A stretch of DNA of 61,067 nucleotides from the NCBI RefSeq assembly GCF_016718685.1, contig NZ_JADKCX010000043.1:1-61067 (forward strand), in the 5' to 3' direction. The stretch's first letter is position 1. Every line of letters begins with the position of its first letter. The position numbers and the translations under genes were made by a program. The notes beneath the pieces are model-generated. The model ran no database searches, was not told where the DNA came from, and saw only the letters and a list, made by a program, of their open reading frames with translations. Source of the stretch: Haliscomenobacter sp. (GTDB lineage Bacteria; Bacteroidota; Bacteroidia; Chitinophagales; Saprospiraceae). Shown piece by piece: positions 46,233-54,814 of this stretch.

Positions 46233-47873
46233 ATGAAGACCAAGCTCGTACTTTGGGGTACTAACGCACAGAATGAACGATTGTTAATCGCCCTTGAATT
46301 GATGCCGGAGGAAAATAAAGTTAAAGCTTTTACTTTCCCCGAACAAATTGCTACCGAAGAGTTCAGCCAGCTGATGCTCAAGGAATGGAGGGACGGCAAT
46401 GCAGTAGAATTTCCGGAAGGCTTCTCTGTCGAAGAGAGAGAACTGACCCTCAGCGGGAGCATCCTGCCTGATGGAGTCAAAGCCGAACGTGAAGACATCG
46501 TGCAACGTGCTCAGACCGAATGGCATTTCATTGTGCTTTCTTCCCGACTGTACCATACTTACCATTCAGAACTCAACGAATATAAAGACCGCATTGAAAA
46601 AGCACTGCGCTTTGAATCTGGGTTGTGGGATGAACTGAAGGGCTTCTGGGACAAAGTACAAGTACAAGTTCGCGACCGCAATCTTTTCCGCGAACACGCT
46701 GATGCATTGCGCGACCGCACCAATGAGCTGTTTACCTCGCTCAAAGAACTACGGGGCAAATTAGACGAAGAATTTGAGCGTCTTTCCAAAGATAACTTCG
46801 ACCGCTTCACCCAGATGTTGGCCGATGTGGAAAAAAAAGTAACCGATGGTTTGCGTCTGCAACCCCTCTTTGACGACCTCAAAGAGATGCAACGCAAATT
46901 CAGGGAGGCAAAACTGACCAAAGATCACCGCACCAAAATTTGGGATCGTTTGGATCTTGCCTTCAAAGTAATCAAAGAAAAGCGGTTTGGAACCAGCTCA
47001 AACACGACCACTCCTGGTGGCGCTACCGCAGCCGGAGATGACCGCTCACCGGGGGAACGCCTCAATCGTCGTTACGAAGGCCTGATGTCGGCCATCGACA
47101 AGATGGAAAAATCCATCAAACGAGATGAAGACGATCTGGATTTCCAAAAACGCAAAGTAGCCAATACCGATGGCCAGTTGGAAGCACAAATCCGCCAGGC
47201 CAAAATATTGATGATCGAGGAACGTATTCGCTCCAAACGTGAAAAGTTGGGCGAAATGCTCCAGACCCGCGAAGAACTCGACCGTCGGGTAGAAACCCAA
47301 AAAGAACGCGACGCCAAAAAAGCCGAGCAGGATAAAATCCACGAAGCCAAAAGAGCTGCTGAAGAAAAGATCAAATCGGAAATCAAAGCCGCAGCAGATG
47401 CGCGCAAAGAGGACGAGGACAAATTGGCCAAAGCAGCTGAACAGTTGAAAGTGGAAAAAGGAATCCCCCCTGTTGGGAAGCCCGAAGAAGCGCCGTCGAC
47501 GCCACCCGCTGAAGATTCTTTATTTGAGGCTGTAATAACTACGGTAGGTGATTCAGTTACCGATGTCGTAGACACGCTCAAAGCCGTCGGAGAGGTGGTT
47601 GGTGACAAAATCGGAGATTTGGTAGATGACCTCAAAGAGGCCTGGGAAAATTCAGCCATCACTGAGGAGCCCGAAGCAGCAAAAGAGGAAACAGTGGAAG
47701 ACAAGGTTGCAGAAGAAGCCGCCGTGGAAAATAAAGTTGGCGTAGAGGTGGAAGCAGTAATGGAAGAAGAAGTGGTAGCGGAAGCAGAACCTTCCACTCC
47801 AGCAGATGAACCTGAAGCTGAAAACTCTACCACTGAAGACGAGGATGCTGAGAAAAAAGATCCAATCGAATAA
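46233..47873 (+). CDS. Coiled-coil protein with DUF349-like segment and acidic tail
   Basis: 546 residues. The N-terminal ~95 residues form a globular part beginning KLVLWGTNAQNERLLIALEL. Long charged helices follow (AREDIVQRAQTEW region; RDRNLFREHADALRDRTNEL). A segment LFDDLKEMQRKFREAKLTKD with W.RLDLAFKVIKEKRFG loosely resembles DUF349 repeats. A Lys/Glu/Arg coiled coil (residues ~290-410) and a Glu-rich tail (EEAAVENKVGVEVEAVMEEE; DAEKKDPIE) complete it. There is no signal peptide or membrane helix, so it is cytoplasmic. DUF349 proteins in other bacteria have been linked to nucleic-acid or ribosome processes, but the resemblance here is weak. A likely terminator follows at 47898-47948. 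Confidence 0.7.
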   Translation: MKTKLVLWGTNAQNERLLIALELMPEENKVKAFTFPEQIATEEFSQLMLKEWRDGNAVEFPEGFSVEERELTLSGSILPDGVKAEREDIVQRAQTEWHFIVLSSRLYHTYHSELNEYKDRIEKALRFESGLWDELKGFWDKVQVQVRDRNLFREHADALRDRTNELFTSLKELRGKLDEEFERLSKDNFDRFTQMLADVEKKVTDGLRLQPLFDDLKEMQRKFREAKLTKDHRTKIWDRLDLAFKVIKEKRFGTSSNTTTPGGATAAGDDRSPGERLNRRYEGLMSAIDKMEKSIKRDEDDLDFQKRKVANTDGQLEAQIRQAKILMIEERIRSKREKLGEMLQTREELDRRVETQKERDAKKAEQDKIHEAKRAAEEKIKSEIKAAADARKEDEDKLAKAAEQLKVEKGIPPVGKPEEAPSTPPAEDSLFEAVITTVGDSVTDVVDTLKAVGEVVGDKIGDLVDDLKEAWENSAITEEPEAAKEETVEDKVAEEAAVENKVGVEVEAVMEEEVVAEAEPSTPADEPEAENSTTEDEDAEKKDPIE

Positions 47874-47897
47874 TAAAATCTTTTACACTGTATTGAC

Positions 47898-47948
47898 AAA
47901 AAAAGAGCTTCATGGCCTCTCGTAGGCACATGAAGCTCTTTTTTTTTA
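47898..47948. terminator. Bidirectional rho-independent terminator
   Basis: GAGCTTCATG (47905-47914) and CATGAAGCTC (47929-47938) form a perfect 10-bp stem. It is flanked by A7 on the left and T9 on the right, so it can work on both strands. It ends the coiled-coil gene. Confidence 0.85.
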
Positions 47949-48666
47949 TCTTTTTTTGACCGTTTACCACCTCAAAACCCCCTTTCACCAAAAAAAAAAA
48001 TTCTTTTTTCTTCTCCAAAAAAATTATTATTCTCACAATTTAGCGTCAAAAACTTAATATTCACAGGTATTTTTCAAGCTAAATACCGTAAAGTTTTTTT
48101 CACAATGCCAAAAAAATGTCCTTGTGCACTGAAAAGAACTGTCGCATATTTGTATTGTGATCAGGAGATAACGAGATGTGAAGCGAGTGATTACAAAGCT
48201 GATTAGACGGATCGGCACACAAAATTGAATATGTTCATGGGATTATAATTTGTCAGTGGTCAGTCGTCCCGAAAGCAATTTCGGGACGATGGACACCTTT
48301 TAAACTGACAGGGTCCCTGCTCAAAAATAAAAAGGGCATCTCGCAATTGAAATGCCCCTCAAGTAGTAACTAGGTCATGCTCATGGAATTATTGCAAAAA
48401 GATATTTTCGTGAGATTACAATTTGTTGTTGGGGTTTAAGAATTAGCACGTATTGCGAGGCCAAGTTACAAGGAATATTTCTCCTGTGCAACATCAGAGA
48501 CATATTTCTATCAACGGACTCAAGAGATTTTTTTTTGGATATGTTCATGGGATTATATGTAAGGGTCGCGCTTAAAGTGCGACTTTTTTTTTGCCCCTAC
48601 TTTATCCGCGTTTTACACTTCTTTTATATAGACTCCTTCCCTTTAATTTGGTCACAAAAAATTTTG
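47949..48666. other. Non-coding region with repeats, GNRA hairpin and an orphan terminator
   Basis: No protein gene is seen in this 700-bp stretch. ATATGTTCATGGGATTATA occurs exactly at 48229-48247 and 48539-48557, with a diverged relative at 48402-48426 (ATATTTTCGTGAGATTACA). TCGTCCCGAAA (48264-48274) and TTTCGGGACGA (48279-48289) form an 11-bp perfect stem capped by the GNRA tetraloop GCAA. GGGCAT/ATGCCC pairs near 48330-48355. A strong plus-strand terminator follows at 48565-48592, though the last plus-strand gene already ended at its own terminator. A separate non-coding transcript is possible. Confidence 0.5.
48565..48592 (+). terminator. Rho-independent terminator without an upstream gene
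   Basis: GTCGCGCTTAAAGTGCGAC forms an ~8-bp stem and is followed by T9 on the plus strand. On the minus strand no T tract follows. The unit it terminates must start after the 47948 terminator, so it is not the coiled-coil gene. Confidence 0.7.
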
Positions 48667-49569
48667 TCAAAAGAACAATTCCTGAGCAACTCGATAGGTG
48701 TTTGCATGGGCTTCCACAATTAAGGCTAAGCTTTCTGAATATCCACCTCCCATACTTACTGCTACTGGTAAGTGATTTTCTTTGCAGGTTTTCAGCACAA
48801 ACCAATCGCGCTCTCGGCATCCGGCAGGGCTCAAACTCAAACGTCCCAGTTTATCACTTGCCAATACATCTACACCAGACAGGTAAAAAACCAATTCGGG
48901 TTGGACAGTTTCGAGCAGTTCGGGCAAGGTTTTTTTCAAAATGCGCAAATAAGTTCGGTCATCGGTTTTATCGGGTAACCCAATGTCCAAATCCGATACT
49001 TCCTTGCGCAAGGGGAAATTTTTCGCCCCGTGCATGCTAAATGTGAATACCCTGGGGTCGTTTCTGAAAATATGGGCAGTTCCATTGCCCTGGTGCACGT
49101 CCAAATCAATGACCAGTATTTTTTTGAGCAATTGGTGGTGCAATAGATAATTGGCGGCCACCGCGATATCATTGGTGCAACAAAATCCTTCGCCCCGAAA
49201 AGCATAGGCGTGGTGGGTTCCTCCAGCCACGTTCATGGCCACGCCATATTGCTGGGCATAAAATGCACATTGCAGGGTTCCGTTGGCAATGGTGCGGCTG
49301 CGCTCCACCAATTGTGTCGTGAGCGGGAACCCAATCGCCCGGATTTCGCGTTCAGTCAATTGCTGGTCGCGCAGGCGTTGCCAATACTCGAGGGTATGGG
49401 TCAGCAAGATGCTGGCTTCATCTAATGGTCCAGGGTTGAAAAAATTTTCCGCGCTTACCGTCCCTTCATACAGGAGTTGTTCCGGGATCAATTCGTACTT
49501 GATCATCGGGAAACGATGCCCCTCTGGCAGTTTATACTTGTAAATTGGATCGTAAGCGATTTTTAGCAT
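48667..49569 (-). CDS. Histone-deacetylase-family amidohydrolase
   Basis: 300 residues from ATG 49569. Zn-dependent deacetylase fold of the HDAC/AcuC/acetylpolyamine amidohydrolase family. The active-site histidine pair is in GGTHHAYAFRGEGFCCTNDI. The first metal-binding part is DLDVHQGNGTAHIFRNDPRV, the second is SGVDVLASDKLGRLSLSPAG (Asp), and the glycine-rich GGGYS carries the catalytic-type Tyr. The substrate is unknown; bacterial relatives act on acetylated polyamines or proteins. The longer upstream frame would run into the lysS leader and lysS start region. The gene is divergent from lysS, and both starts lie within 90 bp. Confidence 0.9.
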   Translation of the reverse strand: MLKIAYDPIYKYKLPEGHRFPMIKYELIPEQLLYEGTVSAENFFNPGPLDEASILLTHTLEYWQRLRDQQLTEREIRAIGFPLTTQLVERSRTIANGTLQCAFYAQQYGVAMNVAGGTHHAYAFRGEGFCCTNDIAVAANYLLHHQLLKKILVIDLDVHQGNGTAHIFRNDPRVFTFSMHGAKNFPLRKEVSDLDIGLPDKTDDRTYLRILKKTLPELLETVQPELVFYLSGVDVLASDKLGRLSLSPAGCRERDWFVLKTCKENHLPVAVSMGGGYSESLALIVEAHANTYRVAQELFF

Positions 49570-49580
49570 AAAAGTTTTTC

Positions 49581-49588
49581 TATTTTTG
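49581..49588 (+). promoter_or_regulatory. Possible -7 box (TATTTTTG) for lysS
   Basis: TATTTTTG fits TAnnTTTG. The predicted transcript would start near 49595 and carry the hairpin at 49600-49638 as its leader before the lysS ATG at 49660. No -33 element was identified. Confidence 0.35.
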
Positions 49589-49599
49589 CGGCTTCTAAT

Positions 49600-49638
49600 C
49601 CACGAATCCATGATTTCAATCATGGGCTGTAGCCGTGG
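49600..49638. repeat. Leader hairpin before lysS, relative of the CCCACGACT palindromes
   Basis: CCATGATT TC AATCATGG (49608-49625) is a perfect 8-bp palindrome nested in CCACG (49600-49604)/CGTGG (49634-49638). It resembles the three copies at 34770-34859 (CCCATGACTTTAGTCGTGGG) and, like them, lies 20-30 nt before a start codon. Confidence 0.6.
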
Positions 49639-49659
49639 GACACAAAAATATAACACATC

Positions 49660-51186
49660 ATGCATTTAAGTGAACAGGAAATCATCAGAAGGGAACACCT
49701 GGAGGAATTGCGCAAACTGGGCATCGACCCCTACCCTGCCGAAGCATTTGCAGTCAATGCCTTAGCAGCAGATATCAAGGCGCAATTCAACGACGATGCA
49801 CCAGAGCAGTTCCAAACGGTGGCATTGGCCGGCCGAATGATGGTGGTACGGGAAAAAGGTAAAGTCACTTTTGCAGAATTGCAAGACAGCAGTGGACGCA
49901 TCCAGCTGTACATCTCACGCAGTGACATTGCCGATGGGGAAAATTTTGACCTGTATGATGTGGTGTTGAAACGCCTGCTCGATTTTGGCGATTATATTGG
50001 GGTAAAAGGGTTTGTATTCCGCACCCGCATGGGCGAAATCACCCTGCACGTCAAAGCATTGACTTTGCTCAGCAAATCCCTGCGGCCACTGCCGATGGTA
50101 AAAACCCGGGTGATTGAAGCAACCGGAGAAACGGAGGTTTACGACGCCTTCACCGACCCCGAGCAACGGCACCGCATGCGCTACGTTGACCTGACGGTTA
50201 ATCCACAGTTCAAAGCAGCCTTCATTACCCGCAGCCGGATCATCAGCGCCATGCGTCGTTTTTTTGACGACAAAGGTTGGCTGGAAGTAGAAACGCCCAT
50301 TTTGCAGCCCATCCACGGCGGCGCGGCGGCGCGGCCTTTCCAAACCCACCACAATACGCTGGACATGCCGCTGTACATGCGCATCGCCAACGAATTGTAC
50401 CTCAAGCGCCTGATTGCCGGTGGTTTTGACGGGGTGTATGAAATTGGCAAAATGTTCCGCAATGAGGGCATGGACCGTACCCACAACCCTGAGTTCACTG
50501 CCATGGAAATCTACGTGGCGTACAAAGATTATTACTGGATGATGGAAATGGTGGAGCAATGCCTGGAACACATCGCCCGCGCCATCAACGACAACAATCC
50601 GCTGATCAAATTTGACCAACACGAGATCAACTACGCCGGGCCATACCGTCGCCTGACCATGTACGATTCGATCAAGGAATACACGGGCACTGATATTTCG
50701 GAGATGGACGAAGCGCAATTGCGCGATTTGTGCAAACAACTGCACATCGACATCGACAACTCCATGGGGCGCGGCAAATTGATCGATGAAATTTTCGGGG
50801 CCAAAGTAGAAAAGAACCTGATTCAGCCTACTTACATCATCGACTATCCGGTGGAAATGAGCCCTTTGGCTAAAAAACACCGCAGCAAAGCGGGCTTGGT
50901 AGAGCGTTTTGAGTTGTTTGTCAACGGCAAAGAAATTGCCAACGCTTATTCCGAGTTGAACGACCCAATTGACCAGCGCGAGCGACTCGAAGACCAGCTC
51001 ACCCTAGCCGCGCGTGGTGACCACGAAGCCATGGCTATGGATGAGGACTTTTTGCGGGCACTGGAGTACGGCATGCCGCCAACTTCGGGTTTGGGGATCG
51101 GCATCGACCGTTTGACCATGTTTATGACCAATAACCATACGATTCAGGAGGTGTTGTTCTTTCCGCAGATGCGGCCAGAGCACTAG
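49660..51186 (+). CDS. lysS: Lysyl-tRNA synthetase, class II
   Basis: 508 residues, family length. Charges tRNA-Lys in the cytoplasm. The N-terminal OB-fold anticodon domain is at residues ~50-150 (VALAGRMMVVREKGKVTFAE, LQDSSGRIQLYI). Motif 1 lies around ITRSRIISAMRRFFDDKGWL and VETPIL. Motif 2 is FRNEGMDRTHNPEFTAMEIY. The ATP-site LPLAKKH-type stretch reads MSPLAKKHRSKAGLVERFEL. Motif 3 is GLGIGIDRLTMFMTNNHTIQ, ending FFPQMRPE. The start 20 nt after the leader hairpin is the only good candidate. A terminator follows. Confidence 0.97.
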   Translation: MHLSEQEIIRREHLEELRKLGIDPYPAEAFAVNALAADIKAQFNDDAPEQFQTVALAGRMMVVREKGKVTFAELQDSSGRIQLYISRSDIADGENFDLYDVVLKRLLDFGDYIGVKGFVFRTRMGEITLHVKALTLLSKSLRPLPMVKTRVIEATGETEVYDAFTDPEQRHRMRYVDLTVNPQFKAAFITRSRIISAMRRFFDDKGWLEVETPILQPIHGGAAARPFQTHHNTLDMPLYMRIANELYLKRLIAGGFDGVYEIGKMFRNEGMDRTHNPEFTAMEIYVAYKDYYWMMEMVEQCLEHIARAINDNNPLIKFDQHEINYAGPYRRLTMYDSIKEYTGTDISEMDEAQLRDLCKQLHIDIDNSMGRGKLIDEIFGAKVEKNLIQPTYIIDYPVEMSPLAKKHRSKAGLVERFELFVNGKEIANAYSELNDPIDQRERLEDQLTLAARGDHEAMAMDEDFLRALEYGMPPTSGLGIGIDRLTMFMTNNHTIQEVLFFPQMRPEH

Positions 51187-51209
51187 AACCTGATTCAAGC
51201 CTTAAAAAG

Positions 51210-51243
51210 ATGAGGAGCTGCCAGGCAGCTGCTCATTTTTTTT
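51210..51243 (+). terminator. Rho-independent terminator after lysS
   Basis: TGAGGAGCTGCC (51211-51222) and GGCAGCTGCTCA (51224-51235) pair with one mismatch and are followed by T8 on the plus strand, 25 bp after the lysS stop. Confidence 0.85.
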
Positions 51244-51310
51244 GCCCTTCCCGGAACAAATTATTAATTTTAGACACTTCTTTCCTACCAAAACCTAATA
51301 ACCTTTACCC

Positions 51311-53083
51311 ATGTCCCTGCATGACCCAAAATACCTGGATCAGGAAACTTACAACCAGATTTTTGCCAAACACGAAACCTATAGGATCTTCAAACCCTTG
51401 ATCCAGGATCGCAATACCCTCCGCTTTCACCTCAAAGAAGACGATTACCAATTGCGTGAAGGGCTAGACGGAGAAGAACTCGACTTGTTTTTTGATGGAG
51501 AAATGCGCGATGGTTTCGTGTCTATTTTCCGCGATCGCCCCGAAGGCAAGGTTTTTGCCAAATCCATTCCCTGGGAAGGTTGGGATAACCTGCGACCAGT
51601 AATCAGTGAATTTCCTAAAGCGCAGATTGTTGGGGTGGACCGTATGGGACAGGTCATGCGTGTGGGAGGAGGTGAAGCAGTAGTGGAGCAAGCTGTTGGT
51701 GAAATGGTTTTTGATACCACAGTCATTGATGGTTACGTCTACTTGATTGGTACAGGGAAAATATGGCGCAGAGATGCCGTAGATACTTACTCTGATAGCT
51801 GAATTAGGTGGCAAACAACCCCGGGTTTTCCGGCGTATTTCAGGGTATTGCGGCCAATGATTTTTATGTAGCGGATGAACAAGGTGATTTATTCCATTTT
51901 GACGGCCAACAGTTAACCCCTACCAGCTTTCAACACAGGAAATTACTGAAAGAAAAAGTTGTACACCACAGCCCCACCATTTACGAAAACCAGCCTGAAC
52001 CCGAACAAATCACCTGTATCGCTCATTTTGCTCCAAATGAACTCTATCTGGGTACCAGTACTGGCCGGATTTTGGCGCAAACGCCAGCTAGCTGGATAGA
52101 GCTCAAACGCAGTCAGCCCGAGCAAATGACTTACCCGATCCGCAGCATAGTCAAGTGTCAGGAGCGGATTTTTGTGGCAACCGGTTTTTGGGGGCGCTAC
52201 AACATCCTGAACCGATGGCAACAAAAAACATTTATGGGAAATCAAAGGCAATGAAATTCAACTGGCGGATGTACCCGAAGAGGTACACGATTTTGCGGAA
52301 ACCCTGGATGCAAAAGACGGCGTGCTGCTGGTAGCGGGCAGCCGCGGTGCCCTGCTTTGGGATGGTGTCCAATGGGAAGTGGTGATTGACGCACAGGCTT
52401 ATCACATTTTATCTGCCGAACAGCTCGAGGTCATCGAAGCAGACCAGGCCGCCAAAGCCAGTGAAGAGCTTAGTTATGAACAAGTGCTCGAAAATATCAG
52501 CAACAAAACCGGGGTATTGGTAGCTGAAATGAGCAACAAGCTGGAGGAATTAAAAGACTCGCCCAAATACTGGATGAGCGGCCTGCCCCCACTCATTACT
52601 CGAGAAGGCTGGCACGCGGAGGGGTTTGAGATTTTATCCGCCAAGGAGGTACAAGTCATCCAAGGTGATTTGAGTTGCGGCAAATGCCTGGAGTTTTACG
52701 GTCCACTTACCCTGGTCTTTGGCAACGTCAGCGCCCAAAACCTCATCATTGAAGGAGAGGTGTTGATCCAGGGCAATCTACAGGTGGAAAACGTCATTTA
52801 TGCTTATTCGGAAAGTATGGGCAAATTGTGGGTAGGTGGCGATTTACAGGCGCGAACCTGGTTGAGCCTGGGGCAACAACTGGAAGTGCGTGGAGCAGTT
52901 TCCGTTGAGCATTTTTGCACGCAACAGAGTTTTGGTTATCAAATGGAGCAATTCCCAGAAGACCAGGATTTTATTACTGATCTGGACGAGCATTTGGCAC
53001 CAGAATTGTTCAGGGACAAGGCGTTGGATTTTGAGGAATTGTTAATGCGGATTGAGAAGAATGAGGCAATTCTGCGCAGCTAA
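51311..53083 (+). CDS. Unknown protein: propeller-like N-terminus, beta-helix-like C-terminus (frameshifted)
   Basis: About 590 residues when three indels are corrected. Part 1 (51311-51802) has VVEQAVGEMVFDTTVIDGYV and YLIGTGKIWRRDAVDTYSD. Part 2 (51808-52254) has GFSGVFQGIAANDFYVADEQ, LFHFDGQQLTPTSFQ and APNELYLGTSTGRILAQ. Part 3 (to 53083) has DGVLLVAGSRGALLWDGVQW. Short repeated strands with W or F suggest beta-propeller blades. The last ~120 residues (VIQGDLSCGKCLEFYGPLTL, VFGNVSAQNLIIEGEVLIQG) repeat a G-x-hydrophobic pattern like a right-handed beta-helix or bactofilin-type fold. Indels lie near 51797, in a C run near 51826 (four instead of three C), and near 52213 (CC for C). No signal peptide. 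Function unknown. Confidence 0.6.
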
Positions 53084-53095
53084 TTGCTTAAAAAA

Positions 53096-53500
53096 CTATT
53101 GTGCTTGGGCCTGGGTTTTTCCCACCGCCGCTTTCCTTTCCAAAATCCGGTGAAATTTCAACAAATGCTGCGCATCCTTTTCATTGTATACACAAAGGAT
53201 CAAGGTATTTTTGTTGCGCCCATCGTAAGGAAAAAGTAATTTAATCGGATTGTGGATATAGCCATTGTCTTCAAACATCAAGAGTTGTTTGTTGCGCGAG
53301 GGGAGGCGAAAAAGTTTGAGTTCTTCCGCATCTTTGGGCAAGGGAACATCGCCATACCCTTCTTCTTTCAAAAACTGCCGCACCATATCGTAGCTCGCTT
53401 GCAAGCGAGCACCAGCAAAAATAGTTTGGTACTCGTATCCATCACAAGTACCGCCCATGTAATCCGAACCAGCCTCCGGAAACTCTTCCCGCAATGGCAT
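53096..53500 (-). CDS. Hypothetical cytoplasmic protein
   Basis: 134 residues, no signal peptide or membrane helix. It begins PLREEFPEAGSDYMGGTCDG and has VRQFLKEEGYGDVPLPKDAE, LKLFRLPSRNKQLLMFEDNG and NKNTLILCVYNEKDAQHLLK. The regular composition and clean start after a possible leader suggest a real gene. No family was recognised. It is convergent with the preceding gene, with a 12-bp gap between stops. Confidence 0.65.
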   Translation of the reverse strand: MPLREEFPEAGSDYMGGTCDGYEYQTIFAGARLQASYDMVRQFLKEEGYGDVPLPKDAEELKLFRLPSRNKQLLMFEDNGYIHNPIKLLFPYDGRNKNTLILCVYNEKDAQHLLKFHRILERKAAVGKTQAQAQ

Positions 53501-53522
53501 AAGCTGTTTTGTTTATCGAAAC

Positions 53523-53697
53523 GCTAAATTAATAGTTTAAAGTTGAAAAGTTGAAAAGTTGAAGAGAAATAAGTTTTAGGGTTCGGGGGTTCGTAAGTTC
53601 GGGGGTTCAATCGAGCATCTCGGCTCCGCTCGGCGACCGATAGTCCCCGAACTAACCCTCGAACCCTCGAACCCTCGAACCCTCGAACCCCCGAACC
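53523..53697. repeat. Inverted octamer-repeat element (CGAACCCT array)
   Basis: The left side has GGGTTCGGGGGTTCG and related runs. The right side (53655-53697) is a tandem CGAACCCT array, mostly four or five exact units ending CCCCCGAACCCTA. The core at 53611-53640 contains CTCGGCTCCGCTCGGCGACC, shared with the element at 46001-46088. Upstream, GTTGAAAA is repeated three times (53540-53565). A similar octamer stretch recurs at 60725-60760. Confidence 0.7.
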
Positions 53698-54096
53698 CTA
53701 TTTCACCGTCCCCTCCACATAAATCCGTTCTGCCTGCGGAAACTCTTTAAAATACACTTTTACCATTTTGTAAAAATAGCCAGGTTTGCGCGAGCTGAAT
53801 TCGATGCCGATATTGGCGGTAGAATCCGGCGGGATGGGCGTTTCACGCCAGTCTGGTGTCGTACAGCCACAAGCAGGGCGGATATTGGCAATGGTCACCG
53901 AATCATTGGAACAATTGCGAAAAGTGAAAGTGCAAAGTTCGGTTTTTCCACTCTCGACTTCCCCAAAATTAAACGTATCCAAACTCTCCCATTTGATGCA
54001 GTATTCAGCAGGGACAACAAAAGCCAAGCCACCAAATAACAAACTACAGAGGGCCAAAACACGCCATAAACTCCGGTTTTTTATGCTCATCTTCAT
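53698..54096 (-). CDS. DUF1573-family protein
   Basis: About 132 residues from ATG 54096. An N-terminal hydrophobic segment (WRVLALCSLLFGGLAFVVPA) suggests a signal peptide or anchor. The rest fits DUF1573, an Ig-like (ASPM/SPD-2/Hydin-type) fold common in Bacteroidota: DTFNFGEVESGKTELCTFTF, RNCSNDSVTIANIRPACGCT, TPDWRETPIPPDSTANIGIE, ending RIYVEGTVK. Likely periplasmic or envelope-located. Role unknown. Confidence 0.85.
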   Translation of the reverse strand: MKMSIKNRSLWRVLALCSLLFGGLAFVVPAEYCIKWESLDTFNFGEVESGKTELCTFTFRNCSNDSVTIANIRPACGCTTPDWRETPIPPDSTANIGIEFSSRKPGYFYKMVKVYFKEFPQAERIYVEGTVK

Positions 54097-54371
54097 TCCT
54101 TTTGCTTCTTTTTTGTCAAAACAACGCAAACGCTTTACAGTTTAGCATACTTTTTATAACTTAGCGTTGCTATTGAGACGATATTTTATTTTATACGGCT
54201 TTTCTACCTACCTATCTTAGTCATCCCATTTCCGAATTAACACTTGTCACTACCCATGAACAAGCATTCGCACCTTTTCGCCAAGCGCGAAAAACGGCAG
54301 GTCTGTTTATTCAGACCAACCCAACCCGTTGGACATCAAACACATTCACTCACCACCAAAATGAATGTGCC

Positions 54372-54776
54372 ATGAATGTTCGATACAAAATCCACGTCAT
54401 GAAGATTGTTCTGAGCATCGCCTTGCTCCTACTCGTAGGTCTGGGCTTGAGTTCATTTTTTGCTTTCAGCAAACTCAAACAAGCCAAAGTAGAGGCACTC
54501 GATCACAATTTGTACATTTTTGAACGCGGTCTGGAGGACGTTCGCACTTGTCTGGATGCAGAAGAATTAGAACTGGCTCAATTGCGCCTTCAGGAAACCA
54601 CCCAACTGTGGAAAGAAAGCCAACAACTGGCCAAGCGCAATCCAACCGTACAACGTTCTTTTGAAGCAGTGCGCAAGAAGTATTGCAAAATCTGGAATGA
54701 TCCCGAATGGAATTACCGCTACAGAGCCAGTGATTATCCTGCACTACAAAAAGAATTTGAAAAGATCTGTGAATAA
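54372..54776 (+). CDS. Small single-helix membrane protein, unknown
   Basis: 134 residues (ATG 54399 would give 125). One N-terminal transmembrane helix (IVLSIALLLLVGLGLSSFFA) is followed by a charged, helical soluble part (LEDVRTCLDAEELELAQLRL, TTQLWKESQQLAKRNPTVQR) and a Trp-containing end (KIWNDPEWNYRYRASDYPAL). No family was recognised. The next gene starts 38 bp downstream and may be coupled. A CTGTTTATTCAGAC mini-hairpin lies upstream near 54302. Confidence 0.55.
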   Translation: MNVRYKIHVMKIVLSIALLLLVGLGLSSFFAFSKLKQAKVEALDHNLYIFERGLEDVRTCLDAEELELAQLRLQETTQLWKESQQLAKRNPTVQRSFEAVRKKYCKIWNDPEWNYRYRASDYPALQKEFEKICE

Positions 54777-54814
54777 ATATCCCTGAACACCATGCGCTAA
54801 AGGGTGCATGCCAA

